Shown: positions 24,699 through 35,563 of the stretch, piece after piece
How the letters are laid out: the number at the start of each line of letters is the position of its first letter
Position numbering within the stretch: position 1 is the first letter of the stretch
Assembly (NCBI GenBank): GCA_022497155.1
Contig: MU385732.1
Coordinates: forward strand, 186,001-250,000
Direction: 5' to 3'
Length of the DNA: 64,000 nt
Origin: Whalleya microplaca
Taxonomy: Eukaryota; Ascomycota; Sordariomycetes; Xylariales; Xylariaceae
Made by a program: the position numbers and the translations under genes
Notes under the pieces: model-generated
Seen by the model: the letters and a program-made list of their open reading frames with translations, nothing else
What the model was told of the DNA's origin: nothing
The model's database searches: none

Positions 24699-24912
24699 GT
24701 TTGTAAGGAACACTAGGTTGTCTATCCTGTTATATCTGCATGAGTCCGTTCTTCAGCTATGCGTACATGTATTTTGTGCGAGCCAGTGAGACGGGTACTT
24801 TTTTAGGTGCCAGCTCCCGCATCTGTAGGGCCTATCTGTAGTGGGGTTTGCTGCTATCGATTGACTAAAGAGTTTCTCACCGCCCGGCAATTGGCAGGGG
24901 TCCTATTGGAAC

Positions 24913-24923
24913 TTTTTTTTTTT
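24913..24923. promoter_or_regulatory. poly(T) tract in the GIR2/PUF6 divergent promoter
   Basis: An 11-base T run lies in the 342-bp interval between the two divergent start codons. Such homopolymer tracts disfavour nucleosomes in fungal promoters. Confidence 0.4.
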
Positions 24924-25040
24924 CTTTACTGCAGCGCGACAGGCAAATCTGGGCAATTTTCAGCCATACCTAGGTCCGTACCTACTAATCTCAGATCTCA
25001 AGAGATTCTTATTACGGCTCGACCAACACAAAATTTCGCT

Positions 25041-27207
25041 ATGGCACCCAAAGGCGAATTAGGAAGCAAAAGAAAGCTTGCCCATGGCAACAAGGACCGC
25101 TCGACCAAGAAACCGAAGTTCGACAAGCCTCTGCCAGTAGAGCAAGACGAATCCGAGGATGTCAGTGAGAGCAATGAGAACAGCGCTTTCTCAGATGACG
25201 ACGATGGAGGCGCTCCCTTAAACAAAAAGTCGCAGAAGAATGGCGACAGCCATCCATCGAAGGCCAATGACAGTCAAGGCGGGAATGCCTTTGAACGAGG
25301 TTCGTGTCACAATTACCTTGAGATCTAGAAGCTTAACCTACTTACACCTCCCAGGTCAAAACTCTCGGGAGTCCCACCAGAAGCAGAAGCAACTTGTCCT
25401 AGAACGGAGAGCGCAAAAGCCGCTGGCCGACGAGCTGCATCGGGCGAAGAAGCTTTGGGAGAGATTACGACGCAAGTCCCACGTTCCGAAGGAAGAGAGG
25501 CAGAAGCTTGTAGAGGAGCTCTTCGAGATTGCGACTGGGCGCATGAAGGAGTTTGCGCTCAAGCACGACGCCGTCCGTGTCGTCCAGACTGCTATCAAAT
25601 ACTCGAACTTGGAGCGCCGAAGAATGATCGCCACAGAACTGAAAGGAACATATCCTCAATTGGCCGAGAGCAAGTATGCTAAGTTCCTAATCGGCAAGCT
25701 TCTCGTGGAGGGCGACAAGGAGATTCGGGATATGATTGTTCCCGAGTTCTACGGAAAAGTCCGGAAACTCATCAACCACCCCGAGGCCTCTTGGATTCTT
25801 GACGATATCTACCGCGGTGTTGCTACCAAAGAACAAAAGGCAATCCTGTTAAGAGAATGGTACGGTCCCGAGTTCTCCATCTTTCGACAGTCAGGGGGCG
25901 ACAACACGCCTTCAGCCGAACTCTCCCAGATCCTCGAGGAGCAGCCAAGCAAACGAACCACGATCATGAAGTACTTGCTCGATTTGACCAATCAGCTTAT
26001 CCAGAAGAAGATGACCGGGTTTACAATGCTGCACGATGCTATGTATCAATACTACATCAATTTGAAGCCAGGCTCCCAGGAAGCTAAAGAGTATATGGAG
26101 ATGATTAAGGAAGATGAGAGCGGTGATCTGCTCAAGAATATGGCTTTCACGAGGTCTGGGGCCCGACTTGTGTGCTTGTTACTTGCCTACGGATCAGCCA
26201 AAGACCGGAAGCAGGTTCTGAAAGTGTACAAAGATACCTACCCGCTGATGTCGAGCGATCCCCATGGTCACCTGGTTCTCCTTACCGCATACGACGTTAT
26301 TGATGATACTGTTCTGACTTCGAAGTCCATCATATCGGAATTGGTAGGCAAATCAGAAGAAGATGGAGCTTCGAATGTTGTCGTCTGCGCCAATGACGCG
26401 CACGCTCGGTTAACAATACGATATCTCCTCGAGGGCCCATCCAAGGCGCTGTTTGATGCCAGCCATGCGGATGACTTGAAACTTCTCGAGGAGATTTGGG
26501 AAATTCGAAAAACTACAAGTAAAAAGGATCCCGAAATTCGTCGAAAGGAGCTCGTTACGACACTATCGCCATCTCTACTAGCTGCTGTCACCTCTTCTCC
26601 TCTAGATTTGATCTCGACCTCCTTCGGGGCCCAGATGGTCACGGAGGCCCTGCTATCTGGTATAGGAGACAAGTCGAGTGCGTTGGAGGCTGTGGCATCC
26701 TCCGCACAGGGGGATCCTACGGAGGGAGACGAAACAACCAAGTCATCCGACGAGGCAGCCGACGGAATCGCCCCTCAGGTACACATCTCCAAGACACCTC
26801 ATGGTGGGCGCATGTTCAAGACTCTCATAGCCGGGGGCCATTTCGACAAAGCGACCCGTCAAATAATACCGGTTGATCCTCCCCTTCACTTTGCAGATAT
26901 TCTATACCCTCACATCAAGGACCACATCATAACCTGGGCCACGGGACCGAGCTCATTTGTTGTAGTCAATCTACTAGACGCTGAGGATTTCTCACACAAA
27001 AAGGAGCTCAAGACGACGCTTCAAAGTCACAAGAAGGCTCTAGAGAAAGCGGCTACGGAGGAGACACCAGAGCAGAAAGCTGCGCGTGAGGCCATCGAGG
27101 CGAACGGAGAAGGAGAGAAGCCAGCGAAGAAGGGCAAGAAGGCAGGGCCGAAAAAGGAGAGACCCGTCGGTAATATGGGTTCAAAGCTGTTACTGGAGAA
27201 GCTGTAG
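25041..27207 (+). CDS. PUF6: pumilio-like RNA-binding protein Puf6
   Basis: Puf6 is a nucleolar pumilio-type protein needed for 60S subunit assembly and, in yeast, ASH1 mRNA repression. Exon 1 (25041-25299) joins exon 2 (25355-27207) across a 55-nt intron (GTTCGT...CCCAG) to 703 residues. A basic then acidic N-terminus (SKRKLAHGNKDRSTKKPKFD, then DESEDVSE) precedes PUF-like repeats starting near residue 110, with signatures such as ALKHDAVRVVQTAIKYSN and HDAMYQYYINLKPGS. The CPL region follows at about 330-500 (RSGARLVCLLLAYGSAKDRK). The C-terminus is Lys-rich (GEKPAKKGKKAGPKKERP) and ends NMGSKLLLEKL. Reading past the intron donor in exon 1 leads to a stop, confirming splicing. Divergent from GIR2. 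Confidence 0.95.
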
Positions 27208-28201
27208 AGCTCAATGTGATACCTTTATTTATAGGCAATTGACATTTCAAGTACCACGATGGAGTTATTTTTCTTCTTCTTTTCTTCCATTTCTTTTCGG
27301 CAACACTCCCGTCGTTATTCTCGTGTGACAACCCAGGTCGCTTGTTCTCTGCCATACCAATCTTGAAATGGATCTCATTCGATATGATCAATCGGAGAGC
27401 CTGCAGATGACGGGTCGTTTAATGGTTTCGAATCAGCTCGGGAGCACTAGCTCGCTTCATAAACCAGGTTTGCCCACACCTTCTGTAGCACAAAGCAGTT
27501 ACATTACTACCAAGCTACCAAGCTACACTGTCACCAGAATATAATTGTCAGTGGCTGACCGGGTAGGTACGGCTCTCCGGGAATTCGGGACGAATAGGAG
27601 AACAGACATCGGCAGCCTCGAACGCCTAACGTACATACTGGATATAAGGTAAGTAAGGACCCGTGAAATCTACAACGCACCTCCTATATGTACCAACATG
27701 GATCCGGGTGAGTTCGCATGTGGAAGATACATCCATGCTATGGAAGCTTGATATGGGGTTTAGTGTCAGTCCTTCATTACCCATGAGTTGATATATACAT
27801 ATGTATCAGATTATGTACTAGTATTATATCATATCAAGGTCCTAGGAGAAGAGCCTATCATCAACACCGCGTAACGTATCATAAAGGAAAGCAAACAGGA
27901 AGCTAAGCCATACCCTAAACTACTTCCGGCAGTTACTGCTTGGTTGTGTTTGCGATTCGGATCACAGTTAGTAAGGTAGGCCCATGTATCTATAGATCCA
28001 TTATGATGGATGATGCACCGGCGTTTCGGGAAGCAAACAAACCTTCACCATACGCCAACCTGGGAGGGGTTTCTTCTGGCAGTCACCACCAGAGGGTGTT
28101 CGTCTTGAATCCAATCTAGCATGATATTTCGTCTCATGACCGTTGTTGGGAAAGTCAAATGCCGTAGGGCAGTCTCTGTCCGCGAAGTGACTACCTACCT
28201 T

Positions 28202-28225
28202 ACCTGACCGAGTACCTGACCGAGT
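28202..28225. repeat. tandem duplication of a 12-bp unit
   Basis: ACCTGACCGAGT occurs twice back to back and is followed by a truncated third copy (ACCTGAC). Confidence 0.85.
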
Positions 28226-28489
28226 ACCTGACTACATGACTGGCCATATTGACATGAATAAGTGATGCCGACTTGAAACGGGAGGTGATATAAAATAGAG
28301 ATGAACTCATAGGTAGTGAGTGCGTCCTTATCTAAAATTGGCCTTTGCCTACATACATATCAGTCTGGTGTACCTACTTGGGTGCCGTACTCCAGGTAAC
28401 TCAGTCCAGGTAACTCAGGCATGTAGGTATCCCGTTCAGTGCACTGGAAGTGGTCACTATCAATGTGTAGGCAGGTACATATCTACCCA

Positions 28490-28515
28490 GCCTAGGTATA
28501 CCTAGGTAGGTAGAT
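28490..28515. repeat. CCTAGGTA motif pair
   Basis: Two CCTAGGTA words 11 bp apart form a locally palindromic block. This is one of several sites with this motif in the window (see findings). Confidence 0.6.
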
Positions 28516-29000
28516 ACCTTATGTGCATATGCGTGCCCATGATCTAAATTTGACAAGCTCGCTGTACGTCACTTCCCCAGCTCTCAAATCGGGCCTTCCT
28601 ACTTCTACAAACGCGGATATCCAGGTCACTCAACTGCCCAGGATAGAACTCTGGCGTCGGGCCATAGTTTGAGAGGCACTTTTCATCTTCCCATCTCCCA
28701 TCTCCCACCTTGAACTCATAAGAACCCGTATATGCCCTGTTCGCTCTTGCGTACCCATTCACCAGTTAGGTACCCATTCACCAGGCTCTTGCATCCGACA
28801 TTGAACATCGTCGAGCATCATTGTACCTGCCTCTTTGCCTTTTCACCTTCACTTATTAAATTCCAAGAGCCCTTACATCCGCTTGCCCGTACTGCCCACT
28901 AAGCGTAGCCCATCGCGGATCTTCAAGCGGAAGCAAACTATTATTCATAGTGTTGTCTTCAATGGGTGTCCTCCACCCATGATGTCGACCTGACTAATAC

Positions 29001-30403
29001 ATGGTCCTTCGGAATACCTTGACGCCCCAGAGAACTAGCATCGAGATGTCGTTGCAGATGATCTACCATCTCCTCGGCCACCATCCGGAGCCGCGATCGG
29101 ATTGCCCCCCAAGCGAACCTTTTTATAGCTGCAGGTCGAACGGTTTCACCGGCTGCTGTCAAGTTGACCCCTGTAATCGGCCAGGTTGCGTTCTTGACGA
29201 AACGACAAGCGACGCGACAACCGACCTGCCAAGCGACGTAACCATATGGCCACCGTCGACAGACTCGCTAACCATCTCACATTTCCTGACGCATACTCCA
29301 TCTTTCACTTCCACGATTACTGAAACGGTTCCTGGAGGCACGGATACGGATACGGAAACGATAACTGTAGATGTGCCAACGACTCATTCGACTCCGACAA
29401 CGACTGCTACAGATGCAGAAACCACTACCGCTACTACAGACAGTGCCAGTACAACCTCCGATACTACCAGCGGTAACCCGACCAGTAGTGACCCGACACC
29501 TGACACAGCAGCTACCACGCAGACGTTAGGGCCATTGCCGACCCCGACAAACCCGTCACAGAGTGATGATGGGAAAAATGTGCTGCCGACGGCTGCCATC
29601 GCGGGGATCAGCGTTGGCGCGATAGTTGTGGCCGTCATTGTTCTGCTTGTCGTTTATCTTCTGATTCGGCGCCGCCGCATTGCAAAGCAGATGTCTTCAA
29701 GTCTTGAAGCTTCACCGCGTAGACAGGAGGAGAAGTCTGTGGTGGATCTCATGCCAACTTCACCACAGCCTCCTAAGAATGGAGGGGGTGCAGGGGATGT
29801 TTTTGCGCCATTTGGAGGTGAGTATGGGGAATGCGTGGAGCTCCGTTTCGTCGATACCCCCTATGGTTGGGAAAATTCTAACACCACATAGGTCGAAGCA
29901 ACAGCTGTGGAACCAAGCCTCCCTCCTATCAGCCTCAAGAAGCACGGGAAGATGATGTTCAACCATCAAACCGCAATCTCAGTTCGGCCGATACATACGA
30001 AGTAAGTCCCATGTCGCCGGAGATGAACCTGCCCGACACGCCGCAGCTCGATTCTCGCCCTGTGTACGTCGAGCTCGACTCTGGTGGTGACGGGCTGCGG
30101 CATGGCCGTGAATCATCAACCCCTTCAGATCTCGTATCGCCATTATCCACAGCCCACAGCTCGCACGGGGGACGGGAAAGCTTGTCACATCCTATCCCGT
30201 TGACGCCTGGCTACCCAGGTACTCAAATGTCTATCCAAAGTCAGCTGGCAAGCACTAATACAGATAATGCGCACGCAACGCATAAGCGAGGCTCTAGCCA
30301 GTCTCTCGCCTCATCGGCCGGCAACTTTCCGAGAGCAACACTTAGAGCTACTCGTACTGAGCGTCAGAATAACCAGCATGTCATGAGTTGGAGCCAGCTA
30401 TGA
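29001..30403 (+). CDS. Cys-rich, Thr-rich single-pass membrane protein (sensor-like)
   Basis: The function is unknown. Exons 29001-29817 and 29892-30403 join in phase (GTGAGT...CATAG) to 442 residues. The layout is a short Cys-rich module (about 35-65: CPPSEPFYSCRSN, GCCQVDPCNRPGC), a long Thr/Ser-rich stalk (about 70-190) likely O-mannosylated, one transmembrane helix (about 198-222, AIVVAVIVLLVVYLL) and a basic stop (RRRRIAKQ). A Ser/Pro-rich cytosolic tail of about 215 residues follows. This resembles fungal wall-stress sensors in plan, but the Cys pattern is not a WSC domain. No signal peptide precedes the Cys module, so it would be a type III protein with its N-terminus outside, or an upstream exon is missed. 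An internal Met at 29046 is an alternative start. Confidence 0.8.
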
Positions 30404-31138
30404 TAGGAAGAGGCTTAGTGGGGAATTGCGAGGAATTGAGAGACAGAAAGGGGGCAAGGGGATTTGATCGTTCATTTTATACTGATACCCACAATCGTCA
30501 CCAAGGGACACATATAGCAGCGAGGTGGCTCCATCTCTTCTATGGCAAATGAGCCCCGAGATGTTGCCCATATGTCAACAGGGATGGGAGTTAGGTTGTT
30601 TCTGTAAAACCATGTAAATTTGCCTATAGCTTCGCAACTTATGTTTGAGAAGATACTTGACCTCTCTCTTCATGATCCGCGAGAATCATCAACTGAATGC
30701 CAATTTTTTGTTCTTGCTGTTTTATCTTCCGATCTTGTGGGGGGTATACAACACCGTATAGTAGAGGACGGGAAAGAAGAAAAAAATGTAACGAAAAACT
30801 CCCCTGCCGTTTCTTTCCGGACCCGAATCCATCCTACGCCGTTTCAGTGCAATATCAATGTATGCCATGCTTTCCGGTTGTGTGTGTGTGTGTGTATATG
30901 CAAATCAAACGCCATAAAACTCACTCGCCCTGCTTTTTTCTTTCTTCGTCTCACTTTCCCGTGAAATACCATTATCACAACTTCGGTTCTCGCCATGCGT
31001 ACGTACGTAGATTGGATGGAGGGGGATGGAGGTTGGAGGTTGGAGGTTGGATGGAAAACTGTTCAGGGCACGCGCCGACGGGGGCATCTCTCTCTCGCTC
31101 TAGACACGAGAGGGAGGGAGGAAAGGAGGAAGAGATGA

Positions 31139-31933
31139 TCATCGGGGCATCAGCTTGTACATCTCGTCGAGCAGCTCCTGCAGGTCCTCGTCGCTGATCT
31201 TGTCGTTGAGCGAGGGGATGAGGTATTTGGCTTCCTCGGCCGTCTCGCAGCATAGGGATCCTGTTGTTGCAATTCCAAGTCAGCAGGTCAAGCTTTCTGC
31301 AATGCTTCGCTCTAATCCTTCTCTATCCATGATCTTTACCACTACCTAGGGGATGGGATACAGAGTGAGGTGGAAGTGGAAGTGGAAGTGGGAGTGGAAG
31401 TGGAAGTGGAAGTGGAAGTGGAAGTGGAAGTGGAAGTGGAAGTGGAAGTGGAAGGGCAAGGGGAAGCAGAACACCTACCCAGCTGTGCGCGCTCGAACTT
31501 GTGGAACTCCTTATGCGCGCTCAACAACCGCTCGACGGCCTCGACATTCTCCTTCTTCTTGAAGCGCGCGAACGTCTCCAGATAATCGACGGTCTTGGTC
31601 AACATCCTAGGAAGTAAAAAGACCATTAACAAACTGCTCTCTCTCTCTCTCTCTCTCATATTCCATGGTACGGCCAAACATATTGAATAGATATCACAGC
31701 ATGCTGAGTGGAGAAAACAACAAAGAAGAGAGGTATGGGTGTCCGTACTCGGTCTCGTTCACGTTCTTGCGGTCGTTGCGCCGCTTCGCCACCAACGCGT
31801 TGATGACCAGCGCCGCCTCCGACAGCGTCAGCGTGTCGACGTCCTGGAACTCGCCCAGGTTGATCACCGTCGTCGCCTCCTCGTTGCCGGCGGGCTGTGC
31901 CTTCTGGCGCGAGGCCGGCGGGTGGTGCGACAT
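31139..31933 (-). CDS. RPB4: RNA polymerase II subunit Rpb4
   Basis: Rpb4 pairs with Rpb7 in the stalk of RNA polymerase II, with roles in initiation and mRNA fate. Exons 31749-31933, 31479-31606 and 31139-31260 join in phase to 144 residues, a normal compact fungal length. The start MSHHPPASRQKAQP is followed by the Rpb4 core: INLGEFQDVDTLTLSEAALV, TVDYLETFARFKKKENVEAV and, in the last exon, LCCETAEEAKYLIPSL and LQELLDEMYKLMPR. Both introns carry microsatellites: a CT run in intron 1 (31607-31748) and a GGAAGT-type hexamer in intron 2 (31261-31478). Divergent from TRS23 across an 820-bp region that also contains repeats. Confidence 0.96.
31370..31454. repeat. GTGGAA hexanucleotide microsatellite in RPB4 intron 2
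   Basis: About 14 near-perfect GTGGAA units (one GTGGGA variant). On the gene strand this is a polypyrimidine TTCCAC array between the donor at 31478 and the acceptor at 31261. Confidence 0.95.
31637..31657. repeat. CT dinucleotide run in RPB4 intron 1
   Basis: About ten CT units lie inside the intron 31607-31748. Confidence 0.9.
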
Positions 31934-32090
31934 ATTCCTGTTGTCTTTGCGACCGGATTCGAGTTTCGTTTTTTTTTTTCTCTCGGTCGGGATGGAATGA
32001 AGCTTCGCAGATTCAGGGAATTCTCGATACGGTTTGATCGAGGGTCGCCTAGCCTAGCCTACCTAGCGATGTGTAGGTAGGTAAAAGGGG

Positions 32091-32119
32091 AGATCAGATC
32101 AGATCAGATCAGATCAGAT
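32091..32119. repeat. AGATC pentanucleotide repeat
   Basis: Five perfect AGATC units followed by AGAT, about 160 bp upstream of the RPB4 start codon. Confidence 0.92.
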
Positions 32120-32205
32120 GGAATTCGTCTCGTTGTTTGCCTGTCGGTCGCGGCGCAATCGCGAAGAGATCGATGGGCGATGGCGAGGCGGGAGAAAAAA
32201 AACAA

Positions 32206-32208
32206 TGC

Positions 32209-32239
<31 letters not shown>

Positions 32240-32256
32240 GCTGTTGCTGTTGCTGT
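32206..32256. repeat. TTG/CTG trinucleotide repeat
   Basis: A run of TTG with interspersed CTG units lies in the RPB4/TRS23 divergent region. Frames through it give poly-Leu, poly-Cys or poly-Gln and are not supported as genes. Confidence 0.95.
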
Positions 32257-32754
32257 ATGGTCGTTATGCGATGGAAAAAATATGGCGACTGGGCAAATGT
32301 TTCATGCGGCTGTGACAATTTAGGGACATTCAATGTACATAGCAGGGGACTGGTAGGGGACATCGGAGCATGGGGGGTCGGCGGAACTAAGAATTTTAGC
32401 GTGCATGGGTGCGTGCGTTTGCGGCTGATGGTCCTTGCAAACCTTTCTGCTACCTAGGTAGGTACCTATTCTGCTATTGTGGTGCTATTGTCGAAGGGTA
32501 TTGTTCGGGAAAACACCGGCTGATATACGGTGATATACCTAGGTACGGTGCCTCATTCACTCCAAGTGTCTGGTGCAGGAGATACATTCAAGGGCATATA
32601 TCCAATACCTACCTTTTATGAACAGGCCGTCTGTCAAGAGGAATATAGTATGATGAGATGAGAGCACAGGTTAAAGGAAATGAGCATATGGGATCTTAAC
32701 TGAGGATATACTACTTCAACCATCTCAGTCTTACTGTTTTTAACAGACGTCACG

Positions 32755-33445
32755 ATGTAAGTTGCCATTAACCAGACCAGACATACCCCATTGCTATGTC
32801 ATGCAATCACCAATCACTCACTCTCTATCTGATAGGGGCGTCCTGGGTCTCATCGTGATCAACAAGGCCGGCGGTCTCATCTACAACCGGACCTTTGGAG
32901 ACGGTCTCAACCAGCTGAACACAAATGACTACCTTGTCCTCGCTGGAACCTTTCACGGGTGGGTCCTCATCATTCCATTCAAGCCCGATTCATTGTTCGA
33001 GGCTACACATATATACTCATATATCTACATCTATATCTACATCTACATCTATATCTATATCTATATCTATATATACTAACATCACCCCAGAGTCCACGCC
33101 ATCACCACCCGGCTCAACCCCCTAAAGAGCCAGATGCCGCATCCGCAGCTGGTATCCAGCACGGGAGCCCCGATACCGAGCCGGCCGGAGCCGTCGTCGG
33201 GGCTCGAGGTGATGGAGTCGGAGAACTTCCGGCTGCAGTGCTTCAACACGATGACGGGCACCAAGTTCCTGCTCTTCACCGACACCATGCAGGCCAACGT
33301 CGACGTCACCATGCACCGCGTCTACGACCTGTACGCCGACTACGTCATGAAGAACCCCTTCTACCAGCTCGAGATGCCCATCCGCTGCGAGACCTTCGAC
33401 AGGAAGCTGAACTCGTACATCAGGGAGATTAACAGTTCCCGGTAG
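32755..33445 (+). CDS. TRS23: TRAPP complex subunit Trs23 (TRAPPC4), start codon split by intron 1
   Basis: Trs23 is a core longin-like subunit of TRAPP, the exchange factor for Ypt1/Rab1 in ER-Golgi traffic. Three exons join in phase to 159 residues: 32755-32756 (only AT), 32836-32958 and 33091-33445. The start codon forms across the first splice (AT|G), giving MGVLGLIVINKAGGLIYN. This matches the family start, where about ten residues precede INK/VNK (yeast MAIETILVINK as I recall it). Further signatures are NTNDYLVLAGTFHGVHAI, FRLQCFNTMTGTKFLLFTD, RVYDLYADYVMKNPFYQLEMPIRC and FDRKL at the C-terminus. The insert between the two halves seen in yeast is short here. Intron 2 contains an ATCTAT-type microsatellite and a TACTAAC branch sequence. 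An in-frame ATG at 32801 could start a longer product from unspliced RNA. Confidence 0.93.
33022..33074. repeat. ATCTAT/ATCTAC microsatellite in TRS23 intron 2
   Basis: Alternating ATCTAT and ATCTAC units fill the intron 32959-33090 up to the TACTAAC branch sequence. Confidence 0.93.
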
Positions 33446-33714
33446 GCGGGTTGGTTTGTTGGTTTTGATCGAAGGGAATGGGGAATTGGGAATGCTGATG
33501 GTGGTGGTGGTGATGGCACCTCTGGACGGGAGGCTATAGATGGATTGGTGTGTGCGTGTGTGTTCATCTGATGATGAACGGGTTACGGACTCTGCGAGGG
33601 AATGATTATTACAGTGGCATTGCACGGCGTAATGGAGTCTGGAAATATGAATTCGGAAAGCTTAGTACAGTACAGGGGCCTTGCGGTGACAAGCTATTTG
33701 CCATGTCTAAAGGC

Positions 33715-33739
33715 AAAAAAAAAAAAAAAAAAAAAAAAA
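33715..33739. repeat. 25-base poly(A) run
   Basis: An uninterrupted A run lies between the convergent ends of TRS23 and RPN10. It is a genomic homopolymer; no target-site duplication is evident around it. Confidence 0.9.
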
Positions 33740-33868
33740 GATATTTTCCCTGGTTCTACGCCAGAAGCCTTAGAAGCTTTAGTCTATTACTGTTACAAGT
33801 CCAACTCCATGAACCGTGCCAATGAGAACAAGTCAACAGAGAAGCAGGTCTATGACGGATCCATCTCA

Positions 33869-34851
33869 CTACGACGTGTCCATCTTATCTCCATCGTCCT
33901 TCTTGTCGCCTTTCTTGCCTTCTCCTGATCCGCTGCCGCTTCCGCTGGGCTCCCCCTGCTCATTCAACAGGGGCTGGTTCTCTCCCTCCTCCTGGATGCC
34001 CTCCAAGTTCGTCTTGTTGGCGTCTTCGTTCTCTTTGGCCTGCTTGGCCTGTCTTGCGTTCTCCTCGTCCATACTCATGCGCAGGGCAAGCGCCAGTTCC
34101 GGATCGGCACTCGGGTCGAAGTCGAAACCGCCAAAGTCGCCGCCAGCCTCGCCCATGCCGCCTCCGCCTGCACCGCCGGCAGCTCCCTCTCCGAGTAAGA
34201 TGGGCGTGGTGATCAGCTGGTCACTCAGAAGCTTGCCGCTGGGGGGTATGACGACGAGATTGGAGCTCTCGTTGGTCTTGACAATCTTGTTGAAAGCCTC
34301 GAGCTTCTTCTGTGCGTCATCGTCGTCCAGGTCGCCGAACAAGATGAAGTCGATTTCGATGTTGCCCTTCTTCATCTTCTTAGCTAATGAGACGAGCTTC
34401 TTCTCATCGTCGGCGACGGGCGAGCACACGAAGACGATGATGCGCTGGCGTTGCGACTTGTTCTGTCGGTGCTTCAGAGCTAGCTAGAGGTTTGATGATC
34501 CGTCCGTCAGCTTTAGTTATTCCGTCAAATGCTGCTCGTGGAATGGGAAGCTGGACATACACTGGCGATCTGGATACCGGTGGCGAGGTGAGACGAGCCC
34601 GAGATCTTCTTCCGCGTGCGGTGCAGACCCTCGAGCAGCTTGCCCCGTTCGGTAGTCAGCGTGGACAGGACCTCGGGCCCCTTGCCGCCCATGCTCATCA
34701 AACCAACGGAGGACTCCGGGTTGGACTGGGTGATGTTCTCGAAGATGATGTTTATGGCGTCGGCCTGGGCATCGAATCTCGATGGCGTGTAGTCTCCATT
34801 CCGGCTGCTCTCGCTGTTGTCCACAACCACCATGACTGCTTGTAACGGCAT
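33869..34851 (-). CDS. RPN10: 26S proteasome ubiquitin receptor Rpn10
   Basis: Rpn10 is the 19S regulatory-particle subunit that binds polyubiquitin. Exon 1 (34561-34851) and exon 2 (33869-34483) join in phase to 301 residues. The VWA domain (about 1-190) starts MPLQAVMVVVDNSESSRNGDY and includes the family pattern SSVGLMSMGGKGPEVL and LALKHRQNKSQRQRIIVFVCSP. A glycine-rich linker (GAAGGAGGGGMGEAGGDFGG) leads to one ubiquitin-interacting motif near 219-236 (DPELALALRMSMDEENARQ). The C-terminal tail is charged (GEGKKGDKKDDGDKMDTS). The intron uses GTATGT...TCTAG. Convergent with TRS23, divergent from Borealin/NBL1. Confidence 0.97.
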
Positions 34852-35130
34852 GTTGACGGAGGTTTGGCTTGGCTAGGCTATGGATATCGGCAGTCCCACC
34901 TGATGATGTATGTATAGCAGTTGAAGTTTGACCCGTGGTACGTTAAGGCTGGGAGAATAATTTGCCAGGTTGAAGTCGGATGGATGGTGTTGCACAGATC
35001 TGTAATTTTATGATGATTGATGATCAAAGGACGGAGCTTCAAACAATCTGCTGTGAGGTAAACTGTAGGTACTAGTAGGTACTAACGTCAGACAGGTGCA
35101 GCCTGGCACTCACGCTTGCTTACCTACATG

Positions 35131-35140
35131 TACCTAGGTA
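35131..35140. repeat. TACCTAGGTA palindrome
   Basis: A perfect 10-bp palindrome, flanked by further CCTA/TAGG words, in the RPN10/NBL1 promoter region. Confidence 0.6.
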
Positions 35141-35456
35141 CCTAACCTAGCCTATCAGCCAGGCCAGCCTGCCCTGCCTAGCGCCCAGGTACTTACATCC
35201 TGTGCCTATTTAGCGGGCTAGCTAGGTACTTATTATTGCGTAGGTACATAGGTCAACTGGTAAGGTAGCCTGCAAAGGGGAGCTTGGACCACCTTTTATT
35301 ACTTTTTACCTGCTGCTGGAACCAATAGCCGTGCGCTTCCTTTTGTTTACTTATAGAGCCATTGATTTGATCAACCCCCAATCCCAATCCCAATCCTCAT
35401 ACAATATTTGCGAACTTGTTATACCCCCAACGAACACCGCACCAATTACACCTTGA

Positions 35457-35462
35457 ACGCGT
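35457..35462. promoter_or_regulatory. MCB-like ACGCGT box upstream of Borealin/NBL1
   Basis: A perfect ACGCGT lies 107 bp upstream of the ATG at 35564. The position and the mitotic role of the gene fit MBF-type cell-cycle control, by inference. Confidence 0.45.
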
Positions 35463-35563
35463 CCCTCTGAGAAACCTCTATCAAGGAACCTCTTAGAAAA
35501 CTCCAAGCAAATCCAAACTGTTTTACTATCGACACCTCAATCTACATATACATATTCAACACG

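Larger units (their letters stand above)
27208..29000. other. intergenic region with short tandem repeats
   Basis: No gene is supported. A 12-bp unit (ACCTGACCGAGT) is duplicated at 28202-28225, and two CCTAGGTA words sit at 28490-28515. The right part is presumed promoter of the downstream membrane-protein gene. Confidence 0.6.

Noticed and set aside
32118..32457. Frames giving poly-Leu, poly-Cys and poly-Gln
   Set aside because: They are translations of the TTG microsatellite in the RPB4/TRS23 promoter and end with it.
33715..33739. Poly(A) run as a possible retroposon tail
   Set aside because: No target-site duplication or upstream element sequence is evident; it lies between two normal convergent genes.
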